Part shown: in pieces, positions 1-6,513 of the stretch | How positions within the stretch are numbered: position 1 is the stretch's first letter | How the letters are laid out: every line of letters begins with the position of its first letter | Origin: DUZB01 sp964407525 | GTDB taxonomy: Bacteria > Desulfobacterota > DSM-4660 > Desulfatiglandales > Desulfatiglandaceae | Direction of reading: 5' to 3' | Length of the DNA: 9,798 nt | Assembly: GCA_964407525.1 (NCBI GenBank) | Contig: CAYOWC010000188.1 | Location: 1 to 9,798, forward strand | Translations under genes and position numbers: made by a program | The notes under the pieces: model-generated | What the model was told of the DNA's origin: nothing | The model's input: only the letters and a program-made list of their open reading frames with translations | Databases searched by the model: none

Positions 1-146
1 GTGAGGAATATCAACAGAAGTATGGATAATGATTTCATGTATGTATACATTTATTTAACGAGCAATCCCGCGTCCCGCGGGATCTCCGCTACGCTCCGAC
101 ACGTAACGAGAAACCAGCAACGAACAACGAGCAACCAGCAACTGTT
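1..146. other. Intergenic DNA at left edge with short repeats
   Basis: No gene is supported here. A reading frame is open on the plus strand but its translation is low-complexity and runs antisense into the radical SAM gene. The stretch at about 98-140 is a degenerate run of related words (AACGAGAAACCAGCAACG, AACAACGAGCAACCAGCAAC), a short-period repeat typical of intergenic filler. It lies just downstream of the stop codon of the minus-strand gene that ends at 147. Confidence 0.6.
65..83. repeat. Perfect GC-rich hairpin (REP-like palindrome)
   Basis: ATCCCGCG (65-72) and CGCGGGAT (76-83) form a perfect 8-bp stem with a TCC loop, followed by CTCCGCTACGCTCCG. It lies about 65 bp downstream of the minus-strand radical SAM gene, so it could act as a transcription stop or 3'-end stabiliser. 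In the minus direction no clear T-run follows, so a standard intrinsic terminator is not well supported. A REP-type dispersed palindrome is the simpler reading. Confidence 0.5.
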
Positions 147-1151
147 TCACAAATCAAAGCAGTTGGATGGCCTTCCCGGATCCCAGCCTGTTTCAAGAAA
201 CATTTGTCTGCATTGGCCCAATCCCCTGCCTCGTCCTTTGCCCGTGTCGGCCTGTCCATCTCGTGGACTGGAACCTACTTCGGGAAAGAGGAGGTTCGCG
301 CCGGCAATGAGCGACAATGCGTTGGGTTCATGGGTGCAGTGGGCTTTGGGTACATGGCCCATCACGAGACGGCTGACGGCAACCATCCTGGCCAGTTCGA
401 GTTCGGGTATCATTCCAAATTTTTCCATGGGCGAACCGGGAAAGTTGATTCGACGCATGACTCCGCTGTAGGTGGCCTCATATTCCCGTGCCAGGAACAT
501 GCAATCGACAATTTCTTCGATGGAGTGTTCCGGGCCGACCGGTTCAACGCAGTTCATCCACTGAAGTCCCACGTCTTTGAGAACCCTGATGGTTGCGGTC
601 CGTTTTTCCACCTTGAAAGGCGTATCCCGTCCTTCACCCAGTCGAATGGCGTGGTAGGCCCCTACGAATCCTGCCTCTAAAAGTTGTTCTCCCTCTTTAT
701 GGTTGATATCTCTGGTGTTTGCCACAAGTGGGGTTTTTACATGCATGGCCAGCATCCTGCCGGTTTCCAGCAAGCGTTCAAAAGAGAATGTGCCGGTGGT
801 CATGAGGTTCAGGGCGTCAGCGCCTTCCTTTTCAGCGTTTTTTGCCCACTGGAGGATCTCTTCTTCTGTGAATGCCATTTTTTCTATAAAGATTCCCGCT
901 TTCATGGTCAGGGAGCAGAAACTGCAATTGTAGGGGCAGGCTTCCACATTGATTCCTATGTGGTAATGGTTCTCGCCTTTGTTTTTGAACTGATCCCTTG
1001 ATAATCGGTTTGCAGTTTCCATCAACGCGTAAGCCTCCCTCGAATGGAGTTCTATGCGCATGAGGGAGATGGCATCCTGCCTGCTTATGCGGCCGCATTC
1101 AGAGGCTTTTTTAAGAATGTCAAATATGTTACCGGATATATTCCGTTGCAT
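147..1151 (-). CDS. Biotin-synthase-like radical SAM protein
   Basis: This 334-residue protein belongs to the BioB/HydE/PylB-type radical SAM superfamily. The SAM-binding [4Fe-4S] motif is CPYNCSFC with C72, C76 and C79 (CX3CX2C). The preceding HIGINVEA strand and the alternating strand/helix pattern fit a TIM barrel. Compared with true biotin synthase, the cysteines that hold the second [2Fe-2S] cluster are not all there. The segments corresponding to E. coli C97 and C128 read LMTTG and LVANTRD; only C201 (MNCVEPVG) lines up with C188. The region of the conserved cluster Arg is replaced by HCTHEPN (271-277). The enzyme is therefore probably not a sulfur-inserting BioB, and the substrate is unknown. 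The ATG at 1149-1151 has GGGAGG (1164-1169) 12 nt upstream, a long but usable spacing. The gene is preceded by a 453-bp gap and a palindrome at 1175-1191, so it is probably a separate transcription unit from zwf. The C-terminal tail (about 291-334) is rich in Gly, Arg and Cys (C314, C331). Confidence 0.85.
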   Translation of the reverse strand: MQRNISGNIFDILKKASECGRISRQDAISLMRIELHSREAYALMETANRLSRDQFKNKGENHYHIGINVEACPYNCSFCSLTMKAGIFIEKMAFTEEEILQWAKNAEKEGADALNLMTTGTFSFERLLETGRMLAMHVKTPLVANTRDINHKEGEQLLEAGFVGAYHAIRLGEGRDTPFKVEKRTATIRVLKDVGLQWMNCVEPVGPEHSIEEIVDCMFLAREYEATYSGVMRRINFPGSPMEKFGMIPELELARMVAVSRLVMGHVPKAHCTHEPNALSLIAGANLLFPEVGSSPRDGQADTGKGRGRGLGQCRQMFLETGWDPGRPSNCFDL

Positions 1152-1174
1152 TATGAAGGATTTCCTCCCAGTAA

Positions 1175-1191
1175 AACCACGTTAAGTGGTT
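1175..1191. promoter_or_regulatory. Inverted repeat upstream of the radical SAM gene
   Basis: AACCACGTTAAGTGGTT is a perfect 6-bp inverted repeat (AACCAC / GTGGTT) around GTTAA. It begins 24 nt upstream of the minus-strand start codon, just upstream of the ribosome site. It could be a repressor operator or a small 5'-leader hairpin. I see no convincing -10/-35 pair to fix its position relative to transcription. Confidence 0.3.
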
Positions 1192-1234
1192 GAGTCGTTA
1201 GTGTTAATCCGAGATTCAAAATCGTGCCCGGCCT

Positions 1235-1320
1235 CGTTCCCAGGCTCTGCCTGGGAATGTGTTTTTAGAGGCTCCGCCTCGGTTTTTGTGTGCATGGATG
1301 CATAACGTCATATGAGCTCC
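1235..1320. repeat. Palindromic hairpin repeat cluster
   Basis: TTCCCAGGC (1237-1245) and GCCTGGGAA (1249-1257) form a perfect 9-bp stem with a TCT loop, extendable to 1235-1259 with one G-T pair. A second perfect hairpin, GAGGC/GCCTC with a TCC loop, follows at 1268-1280. A decayed copy, GAGCTCCGCCTC, begins at 1314. The paired GTTCCCAGGC-loop-GCCTGGGAA and GAGGCTCCGCCTC words resemble dispersed hairpin repeats seen in many bacterial genomes. Lying downstream of zwf, the hairpins could also end or protect the gnd-zwf transcript. Confidence 0.6.
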
Positions 1321-1339
1321 GCCTCTGACCGGGAAAAAT

Positions 1340-1370
1340 AGTCAGTCTGATCAAGAAAGAAACTTCCGGA
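1340..1370. repeat. Short satellite module, copy 1
   Basis: ATCAAGAAAGAAACTT at 1350-1365 is identical to 7850-7865, and the surroundings are similar (AGTCAGTCTG before it here, AGCCAGTCAA there). Here it lies about 75 bp before the start of the 1441-1604 repeat. The second copy lies about 33 bp after the end of the 7646-7817 repeat. The two modules therefore appear in opposite order. Confidence 0.6.
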
Positions 1371-1440
1371 TTCTATAGCTGGTCTGTATGAGCGGCCCTT
1401 GTCCACGGTCCGTTTGGCGGGTTTTAGCCGCGATTTTCCG

Positions 1441-1604
1441 GGTCTCTCGAATTACCGATTCCTGTTTCATTCAGACCGGTCGTGGCAGGATGCCACTCAC
1501 ACAGGGGTGGAAATTAGCAATCCAAACCTGTCGAAGATCCCGTCTGAAGCGAAGCGAAAGCGGGGAACCTTTGAACCTTGAACCGAAACGAACTTTCACA
1601 CGAA
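1441..1604. repeat. Dispersed ~165-bp intergenic repeat, copy 1
   Basis: This segment aligns along its length with 7646-7817 in the same orientation. Similarity starts at GGTCTC and ends at TTTCACACGA. The best-conserved block runs from CGTGGCA, through a 28-bp identical stretch ending ...AAATTAGC, to GTCGAAGATCCC. The 3' part is a low-complexity run of (T)TGAACC words. The repeat ends at the zwf stop codon (TAA, complement of 1605-1607). It encodes nothing recognisable, and the family and any function are unknown. Confidence 0.75.
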
Positions 1605-3170
1605 TTACTCCCGAAGTTTTTTGACCTCTCCGGGTCCCAGGGAACCCGACGGATAAGAGCAGAGGAGGTTTGCGTGGTCTTTGCATGTTTCACATTCTTT
1701 CAGGATCGGGGAGAGAAAAGACCAGCACAGTTCTACGCCATCCTGTCTCCAGAAAAGCATCCGATCCCCGATCATGCAGTCAATCAATACTTTTTCGTAG
1801 GCATCCAGTTGAGGTCCCGAATAATTCAGCTGGTAATTGAAATCCATGTTCACAGATCTGAAGCAAAGTTTTGCTCCAGGGTTTTTTGTCTGAAAATTGA
1901 GGGAAATTTTTTCTTCCGGATAGATTGTCAGAACAAGCCGGTTCGCGGAGATCAACTCGCCCACTGTGCTCCGGAACATGGAATGGGGAACCTCCTTAAA
2001 TTGAATGGCGATTTCGGTCCTTTTTTCCTTCAGCCTTTTGCCGGATGTCAGGAAAAAGGGGACACCCTTCCACCGCCAGTTGTCAATGAATATCTTCATG
2101 GCCGCGAAAGTGGGGGTCAACGATGTTTTGTTTACCCCTTCTTCACTGCGGTAGGCTGGAACCGTTTCCCCCCCGACAACTCCTTCCCCGTACTGTCCCA
2201 GTACCAGATTGCTGGTCAAATTTTCTACTGCAAAAGGCCTTAAGGATCTGTATACCTTTGCTTTTTCGTCTCGGACCCTGTCTGCTTCAAACAAGGAGGG
2301 GGGTTCCATAGCCGTCATGGACAGCAACTGCATCATGTGGTTCTGGAACATATCCCGAAGAACTCCCGATTCTTCGTAATACCCGGCCCGATGTTCCACG
2401 CCCAGGGTTTCAGCGGCCGTGATGCTCACACTGTCGATATACTGCCTGTTCCAGATCGGTTCGAAAATGGTGTTTGCGAAGCGGAACATGAGGATGTTCT
2501 GGACGGTTTCTTTTGCAAGATAGTGGTCGATTCTGAATATCTGCTCTTCGTTGAAATATTCGTGAATAGCCCGGTCCAGGTCTTCCGCTGTTTCGAGATT
2601 GCGGCCGAACGGTTTTTCTACAACAATTCTAGACCAGTTTTGTCCCGTGTTCCCCGCAGAGGAAAGTCCGGCTCGGCCGAGGCATTGTGCGGTGGTTTTG
2701 TAGAGGGTAGGGGGAATGGCGAGGTAAAATATCCGATTCCCTCGGGTTTCATGTTTTTTGTCAAGTTCATCCAACAGGTCCGACAATGCTTTAAAAGAGG
2801 AGATGGAACCGTATTCAATGATTTGGTAATGGAGGTGTTTTGCAAAATCAGCCCACCTGGTTTTTTCAGACGGTTCAGCTCGCAGCACGGCCTCAAGCAT
2901 GGTTTCTCTGAACAGGCTGTCTGACATTTCCGTGCGGGCGCACCCCACAATGGAAAAGGATAGGGGGAGGGCTCCGATGACATACAGGTTAAAAAGAGCC
3001 GGGAGTATTTTTCTTGCGGTCAGATCGCCGGATGCTCCGATGATTACAATCTGGCAGGGGTCGGGAGTGCGTTCCAGGAGACAGGACTGGAAAGGTACTG
3101 CAAGGTCGGAAGTCGTAGCGGAAATGGTGGCTGGTTTGTTTCTGCGCGGTTTTTCAACATGCCCAGTCAT
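1605..3170 (-). CDS. zwf: Glucose-6-phosphate 1-dehydrogenase
   Basis: This cytosolic enzyme oxidises glucose 6-phosphate to 6-phosphogluconolactone with reduction of NAD(P)+, the first step of the oxidative pentose phosphate pathway. The 521 residues match the usual length of about 490-510 plus a short N-terminal extension before the Rossmann strand. Visible hallmarks are the dinucleotide motif GASGDLTARK (45-54), EKPFG (185-189), the substrate-binding signature RIDHYLAKE (213-221), the FQNHMMQ segment carrying the probable catalytic base H278, and SGKRL (376-380). The C-terminal YPSGSLGP matches the end typical of the family. The start is secure: ATG 3168-3170 directly follows the gnd stop codon (TAG, complement of 3171-3173), and AGGAGG (3179-3184) lies 8 nt upstream, so the two genes are translationally coupled. 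No 6-phosphogluconolactonase gene is present beside it. A dispersed repeat abuts the stop codon. Confidence 0.97.
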   Translation of the reverse strand: MTGHVEKPRRNKPATISATTSDLAVPFQSCLLERTPDPCQIVIIGASGDLTARKILPALFNLYVIGALPLSFSIVGCARTEMSDSLFRETMLEAVLRAEPSEKTRWADFAKHLHYQIIEYGSISSFKALSDLLDELDKKHETRGNRIFYLAIPPTLYKTTAQCLGRAGLSSAGNTGQNWSRIVVEKPFGRNLETAEDLDRAIHEYFNEEQIFRIDHYLAKETVQNILMFRFANTIFEPIWNRQYIDSVSITAAETLGVEHRAGYYEESGVLRDMFQNHMMQLLSMTAMEPPSLFEADRVRDEKAKVYRSLRPFAVENLTSNLVLGQYGEGVVGGETVPAYRSEEGVNKTSLTPTFAAMKIFIDNWRWKGVPFFLTSGKRLKEKRTEIAIQFKEVPHSMFRSTVGELISANRLVLTIYPEEKISLNFQTKNPGAKLCFRSVNMDFNYQLNYSGPQLDAYEKVLIDCMIGDRMLFWRQDGVELCWSFLSPILKECETCKDHANLLCSYPSGSLGPGEVKKLRE

Positions 3171-4088
3171 CTACCTTTCCTCCTTTTTTGCACTGGTGGT
3201 GGCATGTCCTCCGAACTCCCTTCTCAAAGCCGCTATGAGTTTGTCTGAAAAATTATCCTGTTCCCTTGATCTGAATCTGCGCATGAGGGAAAGGGCAATG
3301 ACCGGAGCGGAAACACCGGTCTCCACGGCCTGCTGAACCGTCCATCGGCCTTCTCCTGAATCTTCCGTGTATCCCGTTATGTTCTCCAGATTTGCATCTT
3401 TTCCAAAAGCCGTTTCAGCGAGTTCCAGGAGCCAGGATCGGATAACGCTTCCCTGGTTCCACATGTGGGCAACGTTGGCATAATCCAGGTTCTTCCCGTA
3501 GGGGGATTTTTTCAGGATGTCAAAACCTTCTCCATAGGCCTGCATCATGCCGTATTCTATTCCGTTGTGCACCATCTTGACAAAATGCCCCGCTCCTGTT
3601 TCTCCGCAGAAGAGATATCCATTTTCCGGAGCGAGGGTCTTAAACAGGGGCTCTACCCTGCGAAAGGCATTTTCATCGCCCCCAACCATCGTACAGTATC
3701 CGTTTTCAAGGCCCCAGATCCCTCCACTTACGCCCGCATCGAGATATTGGATTTCTTTTTCGGCCAGCAGGGCGGACCTGCGTATATCATCCTTATAATA
3801 ACTGTTTCCGCCCTCAATGACGAGGTCTCCGGATGACAGGAGGTCTCTCAGTTCCAGGATGTGTTTTTCCACGAGTTCCCCTGCCGGAAGCATAATGCAG
3901 ACAGTGCGGGGCGGTTTGAGTTTTACCACAACTTCCGAAAGGGTGCCGGCAGGCGTCGCTCCTTCTTCTGCAATTTCGGCGGCCTTGTCGGCAGTCCGGT
4001 TGTAGGCCACGACCTCGTGCCCCCCCCGTAAGAGTCGCCTTGCCATATTCATGCCCATTCTGCCTAATCCGATCATGGCTACCTGCAT
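3171..4088 (-). CDS. gnd: 6-phosphogluconate dehydrogenase (decarboxylating), short form
   Basis: This enzyme converts 6-phosphogluconate to ribulose 5-phosphate and CO2 with reduction of NAD(P)+, in the cytosol. The sequence shows GLGRMG (7-12) at the N-terminal Rossmann fold, NRT at 30-32 (the Asn-Arg-Thr set that binds the 2'-phosphate of NADP in characterised enzymes), VSGG (120-123), and the catalytic segment GHFVKMVHNGIEYG with K171, H174, N175 and E178. At 305 residues it belongs to the short bacterial class rather than the ~470-residue class; the all-helical C-terminal domain is not duplicated. The ATG at 4086-4088 has AAGGAGA (4096-4102) 7-8 nt upstream. The gene is first in an operon with zwf with no intergenic base between them, so pathway steps 1 and 3 are made together. 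NADP preference is inferred from the NRT triplet only. Confidence 0.95.
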   Translation of the reverse strand: MQVAMIGLGRMGMNMARRLLRGGHEVVAYNRTADKAAEIAEEGATPAGTLSEVVVKLKPPRTVCIMLPAGELVEKHILELRDLLSSGDLVIEGGNSYYKDDIRRSALLAEKEIQYLDAGVSGGIWGLENGYCTMVGGDENAFRRVEPLFKTLAPENGYLFCGETGAGHFVKMVHNGIEYGMMQAYGEGFDILKKSPYGKNLDYANVAHMWNQGSVIRSWLLELAETAFGKDANLENITGYTEDSGEGRWTVQQAVETGVSAPVIALSLMRRFRSREQDNFSDKLIAALRREFGGHATTSAKKEER

Positions 4089-4138
4089 CGATTTTTCTCC
4101 TTGTTATTTTTTTCAACATGAAAGAGCATTTTTAACCA

Positions 4139-4186
4139 CGAATAGCACGAATAACACGAATGGGTAGAAGAAAGTTGTGCTATTCG
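4139..4186 (-). terminator. Inverted repeat at 3' end of the VTT gene
   Basis: CGAATAGCAC (4139-4148) and GTGCTATTCG (4177-4186) are perfectly complementary over 10 bp with a 28-nt loop. The right arm includes the last codons and stop codon (TAG) of the minus-strand membrane protein gene. The left arm is part of a CACGAATAGCACGAATAACACGAA run, a word family dispersed in many bacterial genomes. In the minus direction the stem is followed by GTGGTTAAAAATG, which has no good T-run, so it may be a weak terminator or 3'-end processing hairpin. It separates this gene from gnd. Confidence 0.4.
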
Positions 4187-4875
4187 CCTTTAATCTTCTT
4201 AATGATTTTGGGGATGAAAAATGAAAAAACGAAGAGCCCCACTGAAAAGAAAATTTTAAAGGACAGCAGTTCTCCCCAGTTCCCCGAGGCCCAGATCTCT
4301 TTCAAACTCCCTATGAAAAAAGTGAAAATGAAGGTGCCGACTATGATTCCCAAACCTGTTCCGAAAAGATAATCACTGAAACGTACCTTGGTAAGACCCA
4401 TCCCGAAATTCATGGGTGTAAACGGGAAATAGACCAGTCGAAGATACAGGACGGTTGCGAATCCGTTTCTTTCGATGGCGTCGTCGTATTTCTTCAACCG
4501 ATCCCCTACGAGAGATGCTGCAAATTCTCTCCCTAATGTCCTTCCGATAAAAAAGGCTGCGGCTGCCCCTATCATGGCTCCGGCCCAGACGTATAGAAAC
4601 CCCCAGTAGGCCCCGAAGATGGCGGCGCCAAGTCCAGTCAATAGTGTCCCTGGGACGAACAGGCAGACTCCGATCGCATAAATGAGGATGAAGAGGAGGG
4701 GCGCCCAGCCACCCGCTTTTTCCATGAAGTTCCCAAGAGAATCCGCTGTAAGGTATTCCTTGACGGGTGTGAATTGAATCAAAAGGATGGCCGCAACAAT
4801 GAAGGCAATCAGCATCAATGCTTTAAGCAACCCTTTTTTATTATTTTTCGGAGGGGATTCGTTTCCTGTTTTCAA
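4180..4875 (-). CDS. TVP38/TMEM64 (VTT/DedA-like) membrane protein
   Basis: This polytopic inner-membrane protein of the VTT (SNARE-associated, PF09335) superfamily has 231 residues from the chosen start. A lysine-rich cytosolic leader precedes a first helix at about 18-35. FVPGTLLTGLGAAIFG (73-88), GAMIGAAAAFFIGRTLGREF (99-118) and RLVYFPFTPMNFGMGLT (146-162) are the family's re-entrant-loop motifs with the conserved Pro, Gly and Arg residues. Two more helices lie at about 170-190 and 206-222, and the tail is basic. Some VTT-family members are implicated in lipid scrambling or membrane homeostasis; the substrate here is unknown. The frame is open to a TTG at 4915-4917, but that codon lies inside a repeat element. 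The TTG at 4873-4875, with GAGG (4884-4887) 8 nt upstream, is a better start. The gene follows the flavoprotein reductase in the same orientation after a 188-bp gap holding a repeat element. Confidence 0.88.
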   Translation of the reverse strand: MKTGNESPPKNNKKGLLKALMLIAFIVAAILLIQFTPVKEYLTADSLGNFMEKAGGWAPLLFILIYAIGVCLFVPGTLLTGLGAAIFGAYWGFLYVWAGAMIGAAAAFFIGRTLGREFAASLVGDRLKKYDDAIERNGFATVLYLRLVYFPFTPMNFGMGLTKVRFSDYLFGTGLGIIVGTFIFTFFIGSLKEIWASGNWGELLSFKIFFSVGLFVFSFFIPKIIKKIKGE

Positions 4876-4883
4876 GTTTTTAT

Positions 4884-4887
4884 CCTC
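4884..4887 (-). promoter_or_regulatory. Ribosome site deciding the VTT gene start
   Basis: GAGG on the minus strand lies 8 nt upstream of the TTG at 4873-4875. The longer open frame would start within the terminal inverted repeat of the adjacent element. This site therefore favours a start outside the element, giving 231 residues. Confidence 0.45.
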
Positions 4888-4903
4888 AAAACAAAGCCTA
4901 ACA

Positions 4904-5063
4904 CCTAAAAGCTGCAATTAGCTATTAGCCGTTAGCTTAAAGATATCAAGCATTTGAACAACCTTTTTCCATGTTAGGGCTCTCACTTTTTGATGCTAAG
5001 CTATTGCATCGTAAGTCAATGATTTTGTGCGGCTAATAGCTAACCGCTAATTGCATCTTTTAA
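4904..5063. repeat. MITE-like TIR element, copy A
   Basis: The left end CCTAAAAGCTGCAATTAGC (4904-4922) is inverted at the right end; the reverse complement of 5044-5061 reads AAAAGATGCAATTAGCGG. TATTAGCCG and GTTAGC words follow on both sides in swapped order. The core TCACTTTTTGATGCTAAGC (4983-5001) is shared with copy B at 7391-7409. The element is about 160 bp with no coding capacity. It lies between the reductase stop codon (5064-5066), which it abuts, and the VTT gene start, so it sits inside what would otherwise be one operon. The folded RNA would be a long hairpin. Confidence 0.75.
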
Positions 5064-6509
5064 TTAACACGCCCTGCCTTTCAGGTTAAAGAAAAATTTC
5101 AGCCCTTTTTTTACCTTGTCCGAAAAGATTTTGGGTGAAAAATAGGCTCCGGCCACTTTCCTGTTTATTTCGCCTAATGTTGGATAGGGATGAACCGACG
5201 CGGCCAGAGTGGAGAGTTTTACCTTGCCGTTAAAAACGGCAACCCATTCGTTCAGGATCTCTCCTGCATGGGGGCCAAGTATCTGAACCCCGATCGGTTT
5301 TTCTTCTTTATTCAAAATCAACTTCAGCTTTCCCCTTTTTTCACCCTCTGCCAGGGAGCGATCATTTTCTTTGAATTCCTCCGTCCATACGGAATACGCT
5401 ATCCCCTGGTCGCCGGCGGTTTTTTCATTCAAGCCGATGCAGGCCAATTCAGGTTCCGCATAGGTGACCCACGGGAGAAATGTATAGTCTGCCTTCCTGG
5501 GAATGTGAAAGATGGCGTTGCTGATGACAATACCTCCTTCGTACCCTGCTGCATGGGTGAACTGGTAGGCTCCGGTTACATCGCCGGCGGCATACATATG
5601 TTTTTGAGAAGTCCTCAAACGGTTATCCGTTTCTATTCCTTTTTTGTTGAATTTTATTCCAGTATTCTCGATTCCCATATCTGAAAGGTTCGGACTTCTT
5701 CCGAGGGCCACCAGGATTTCCTCTGCTTTAACTATTTTTTCCTGTTTATTTTCATCCTGTATTCGCACTTCTTTCAGTGTTCCGTTGTCTCTCACTTGAA
5801 GAACAGAAGTGTTGAGACAAAAATCCACCCCTTCCAGGCGCAGGATTTCCATGATATCATCCGCCATATCCTTGTCTTCTTTACTCAGAATTTGACCACT
5901 TCGTTGAATGACGGTGATTTTCGTCCCTAAGCGGCAAAATGCCTGGGCCATCTCCGCTGCGATGGGGCCTGCGCCTAAGATGATCATAGAGGATGGCAGC
6001 CGTTCAAGAGAAAAAATTTCCTGGTTGGTGAGGTAGGGTATGTCGCTCAGCCCTTTGAGTGGGGGGATGGAGGGAGAGGAGCCTGTGGCGATAACCCATG
6101 ATCGGGCAGACCATGTTTTTCCATGTAATCGGATGGCATGTTCGTCAATGAAGTGGGGGGCGCCGAATTCCACCTTTGCACCTAAATTGCAGAACCTCTC
6201 TTCGGAATCGTGTTGCTGAATGGATTGTATTACCCCGTTTATGCGCTTTTTTACCTGCTGATAATCCACGGGTGGGAGGTCCAGTTCAGGAAGTCCGTAA
6301 TGGGCCGATTGCTTCATCATATGGTAAACGCGTGCGGTTTTAATCAAGGTTTTGCTGGGTACGCATCCGAAATGAAGGCAGTCTCCCCCCAGTTCTTTTT
6401 CTTTCTCCACCAGGAGTGTTTTTGCGCCAAGCTGTGCCGAACCGGATGCGATGGTCAATCCAGCGGCCCCACCGCCTATGATTCCCAGATCAAAATCGTA
6501 TGCTGTCAT
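5064..6509 (-). CDS. Mercuric-reductase-like FAD disulfide oxidoreductase
   Basis: This cytosolic flavoprotein belongs to the class I pyridine nucleotide-disulfide reductase family (lipoamide dehydrogenase/glutathione reductase/MerA), 481 residues. FAD binding is shown by GGGAAG (12-17), the redox disulfide by GGDCLHFGCVPSK with C44 and C49, then ATGSSP (141-146), a NAD(P)-binding GAGPIAAEMA (179-188), AAGD (307-310), and the C-terminal interface motif HPYPTLGE (440-447). In lipoamide dehydrogenase that motif reads HAHPTLSE. Here Y442 stands where the catalytic His would be, as in MerA (FPYLTMVE), so it is unlikely to be a lipoamide dehydrogenase. Unlike MerA it has no N-terminal metal-binding domain and no C-terminal Cys pair, only one terminal Cys (C481), so Hg(II) reduction is doubtful. 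The frame is open 43 codons further upstream, but the ATG at 6507-6509 with GGAGA (6518-6522) 8 nt before it begins directly at the FAD domain. It lies 4 nt after the DUF547 stop codon. Confidence 0.9.
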   Translation of the reverse strand: MTAYDFDLGIIGGGAAGLTIASGSAQLGAKTLLVEKEKELGGDCLHFGCVPSKTLIKTARVYHMMKQSAHYGLPELDLPPVDYQQVKKRINGVIQSIQQHDSEERFCNLGAKVEFGAPHFIDEHAIRLHGKTWSARSWVIATGSSPSIPPLKGLSDIPYLTNQEIFSLERLPSSMIILGAGPIAAEMAQAFCRLGTKITVIQRSGQILSKEDKDMADDIMEILRLEGVDFCLNTSVLQVRDNGTLKEVRIQDENKQEKIVKAEEILVALGRSPNLSDMGIENTGIKFNKKGIETDNRLRTSQKHMYAAGDVTGAYQFTHAAGYEGGIVISNAIFHIPRKADYTFLPWVTYAEPELACIGLNEKTAGDQGIAYSVWTEEFKENDRSLAEGEKRGKLKLILNKEEKPIGVQILGPHAGEILNEWVAVFNGKVKLSTLAASVHPYPTLGEINRKVAGAYFSPKIFSDKVKKGLKFFFNLKGRAC

Positions 6510-6513
6510 TTTT

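Larger units (their letters stand above)
1152..1604. other. Intergenic region between radical SAM gene and zwf
   Basis: No gene is supported in this 453-bp gap. It holds, in order, the 1175-1191 palindrome, a palindromic repeat cluster (1235-1320), a short module shared with 7850-7865, and a ~165-bp repeat that stops at the zwf stop codon. Frames open across 1388-1686 are built from the repeat and antisense zwf sequence and show no protein-like features. Confidence 0.6.

Noticed and set aside
1..471. Plus-strand open frame of 156 codons at the left edge
   Set aside because: It is antisense to the radical SAM gene over most of its length, begins in short-repeat DNA and shows no protein family features.
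147..1151. Gene symbol bioB
   Set aside because: Two of the three Cys ligands of the [2Fe-2S] sulfur-donor cluster and the conserved Arg region are not present, and no other biotin gene is nearby.
1388..1624. Plus-strand open frame across the intergenic repeat
   Set aside because: The translation consists of the dispersed repeat plus low-complexity words; no ribosome site or domain.
1578..2243. Plus-strand open frame of 221 codons
   Set aside because: It is fully antisense to zwf, whose identity is certain from active-site motifs.
4876..4917. Longer N-terminus of the VTT protein from the TTG at 4915-4917
   Set aside because: The extra 14 codons start within the terminal inverted repeat of element A and lack a ribosome site. 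TTG 4873-4875 has GAGG at 8 nt.
5064..6509. Annotation as dihydrolipoamide dehydrogenase (lpdA) or mercuric reductase (merA)
   Set aside because: Tyr replaces the catalytic His of lipoamide dehydrogenase, no 2-oxo acid dehydrogenase genes are nearby, and the Hg-binding Cys pair and mer genes are absent.
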